Assembly: GCA_934454215.1 (NCBI GenBank) | Contig: CAKSGG010000073.1 | Coordinates: forward strand, 1-16,221 | Length of the DNA: 16,221 nucleotides | Direction of reading: 5' to 3' | Origin: an uncultured Clostridia bacterium | GTDB taxonomy: Bacteria; Bacillota; Clostridia; UBA1381 | Shown: piece after piece, positions 14,928-16,221 of the stretch | Position numbering within the stretch: position 1 is the first letter of the stretch | How the letters are laid out: each line of letters opens with the position of its first letter | Translations under genes and position numbers: made by a program | Notes under the pieces: model-generated | What the model was told of the DNA's origin: nothing | What the model saw: only the letters and a program-made list of their open reading frames with translations | The model's database searches: none

Positions 14928-16221
14928 ATGAGAAAATTAATAAAGAAAATTATAATATCGGTATTTTGTATTACTGCCTTTTGCAGCAGTGCATATGCCG
15001 ACAAAATGAGCAACAGCGGTACAGCCGCAAATCCCACAACGGGACATATGAACATAATCGGAGCGGTGGACGGCGAAGAGGGCGCAAGAACCGCAACAAT
15101 ATTTATATTAAAGCCAAATTCAAAGCTTGAAAACACAAACAACAGTCTTTATGATAATTGCTTGTATGTAAATACGGCAGATGTGGAGTTTGACGGAAGT
15201 TATGAATTTGATTTCGACTTTAACCCGCAAATTGCTGACGGAAGTATTCTGCCTGTATATATAGTCTGCGGTGATACAACCTACAGTTATGAATATTGCT
15301 ATACATCATGGGTAAAAATCAAAGAACTGTTCGATAGCATAAGACGCGGCGCGGCGCAGTACACACAGCTTGAAAAATGCTTTGACACACTCGGAGTTGA
15401 TTTTTCCGAATACGGTGATGAAAAATATAAATCCGAATTAATAAAAAGGGTAAATAAGCTGACTGATATAACCGATGATGAAAACGGAATTACATTGCTT
15501 AAAAATTGCATAAGCGATATAAAAGAAGAATTTACATTGCTTAATGAATTGCCTAATCAAAGTAACTGGACTGATGTGAAAAATAAAATAGCGGAATTGG
15601 AAAAATATTCGGGAATAGATTTCTCATATAAAAATTCGGATTCGGAAAAAGTCTGCAAGGCTCTTATTGAGCAAATGAAACAGGGAAAGGTGTTCTATAC
15701 AACAGACGAGCTTAAAACGGAATTTGACGGACTTGTAAAGAACAATCCTCAATGTACAGTTACGTCGAGCACGCCGGGCGGCGGAGGCGGCGGAAACGTA
15801 AGAAGTTCTGTAAACCAATATGTTGAAAATCCAAATACGGAATTTGAAGACGGTAAGCTCACTTCAAACCTAAACTTTGATGATTTAACCAAGAACCATT
15901 GGGCATACGGAGCAGTTGAATATTTGTATAAAAAAGGATTTGTAAGGGGAGTAAGCGATAAAGCTTATGAGCCTGAGCGAAATGTAAAAAGAGAAGAATT
16001 TGTAAAGATGGCGGTATCTGCATTCGGTATATATAACGCCGAATTAATATCGGATTTTGAAGATACCGATAAAGACGAATGGTATTCGCCGTATATTGCA
16101 AGTGCCAAAAAGGACGGACTGGTGAAGGGTATTTCGGATACCGTGTTCGGACTGGGAAATAATATAAAAAGACAGGATATGGCGGTTATTATATATAACG
16201 GATTAAAGAAAAAAGGATATA
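14928..16221 (+). CDS. SLH-domain surface protein, truncated by the window end
   Basis: Cell-surface protein that would bind secondary cell-wall polymers through S-layer homology domains. The frame is open from ATG 14928 to the last base (431 complete codons, no stop), so it is partial at the 3' side. The signal peptide is about residues 1-24 (FCSSAYA). A beta-rich region (about 40-125) carries ATIFILKP and YVNTADVEFDGSYEFDF, similar to accessory regions of other Clostridia surface proteins. A charged, probably helical stretch follows (about 127-280), then a GGGGGG linker (about 284-289). SLH 1 is at about 315-365 (HWAYGAVEYLYKKGFVRGVS) and SLH 2 at about 375-425 (DEWYSPYIASAKKDGLVKGIS); a third is expected beyond the window. 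AAGGAG (14916-14921) lies 6 nt before the ATG. It follows paralogue B by 63 bp and is probably in the same operon. Confidence 0.88.
   Translation, partial: MRKLIKKIIISVFCITAFCSSAYADKMSNSGTAANPTTGHMNIIGAVDGEEGARTATIFILKPNSKLENTNNSLYDNCLYVNTADVEFDGSYEFDFDFNPQIADGSILPVYIVCGDTTYSYEYCYTSWVKIKELFDSIRRGAAQYTQLEKCFDTLGVDFSEYGDEKYKSELIKRVNKLTDITDDENGITLLKNCISDIKEEFTLLNELPNQSNWTDVKNKIAELEKYSGIDFSYKNSDSEKVCKALIEQMKQGKVFYTTDELKTEFDGLVKNNPQCTVTSSTPGGGGGGNVRSSVNQYVENPNTEFEDGKLTSNLNFDDLTKNHWAYGAVEYLYKKGFVRGVSDKAYEPERNVKREEFVKMAVSAFGIYNAELISDFEDTDKDEWYSPYIASAKKDGLVKGISDTVFGLGNNIKRQDMAVIIYNGLKKKGY

Noticed and set aside
14921..15130. GTG-initiated 69-codon frame at the start of the SLH gene
   Set aside because: Its start codon overlaps the ribosome site of the SLH gene and the frame ends early; the overlapping SLH frame has a signal peptide and domains.

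Overview
The window looks like a chromosomal segment from a low-GC, Gram-positive anaerobe of the Clostridia. The clues are strong AGGAGG-type ribosome sites, consensus sigma-A promoters, AT-rich codon use with AGA arginine, an S-layer homology (SLH) protein, a lipoprotein sugar-binding protein, and permeases of the LplB/YtcP type. The overall style (large secreted Ig-like/jelly-roll proteins beside SLH proteins and sugar ABC transporters) recalls polysaccharide-degrading gut Clostridia such as Monoglobus or Ruminococcaceae. That placement is inference, not something the sequence proves.

Left part, minus strand (about 100-2437): a PucR/CdaR-type regulator is followed by a membrane-anchored S41 (CtpA-like) protease. 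A 58-bp gap with a GC-rich stem-loop separates them, and a near-consensus promoter lies in front of the regulator. Middle (2438-4340): an AT-rich divergent spacer leads to a plus-strand nucleoside-hydrolase-family protein. Its 3' end overlaps the 3' end of a convergent minus-strand AraC-family regulator by 11 bp. The AraC gene has a perfect TTGACA-17-TATAAT promoter with an extended -10.

Right part, plus strand (4571 to beyond 16221): six co-directional genes with gaps of at most about 65 bp, which read as one operon. They are two sugar ABC permeases, a lipoprotein substrate-binding protein, a 1289-residue secreted protein, a 1002-residue secreted protein, and an SLH-anchored protein cut by the window edge. 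The two giant proteins are mosaics of one recurring jelly-roll/LamG-like module (three copies each) and Ig-like (Big_5-type) units. They end in a similar C-terminal beta module. One module is shared between them at high similarity.

Reading as a system: AraC probably senses a sugar and controls the divergent operon. The giant proteins and the SLH protein would act at the cell surface, most likely in glycan binding or presentation. The lipoprotein and permease pair would import the resulting oligosaccharide. No ATPase and no recognisable glycan-cleaving enzyme is present in the window. The ATPase is probably a shared MsmX-type subunit encoded elsewhere, and enzymes may lie downstream. The giant-protein pair is the most likely under-described element.
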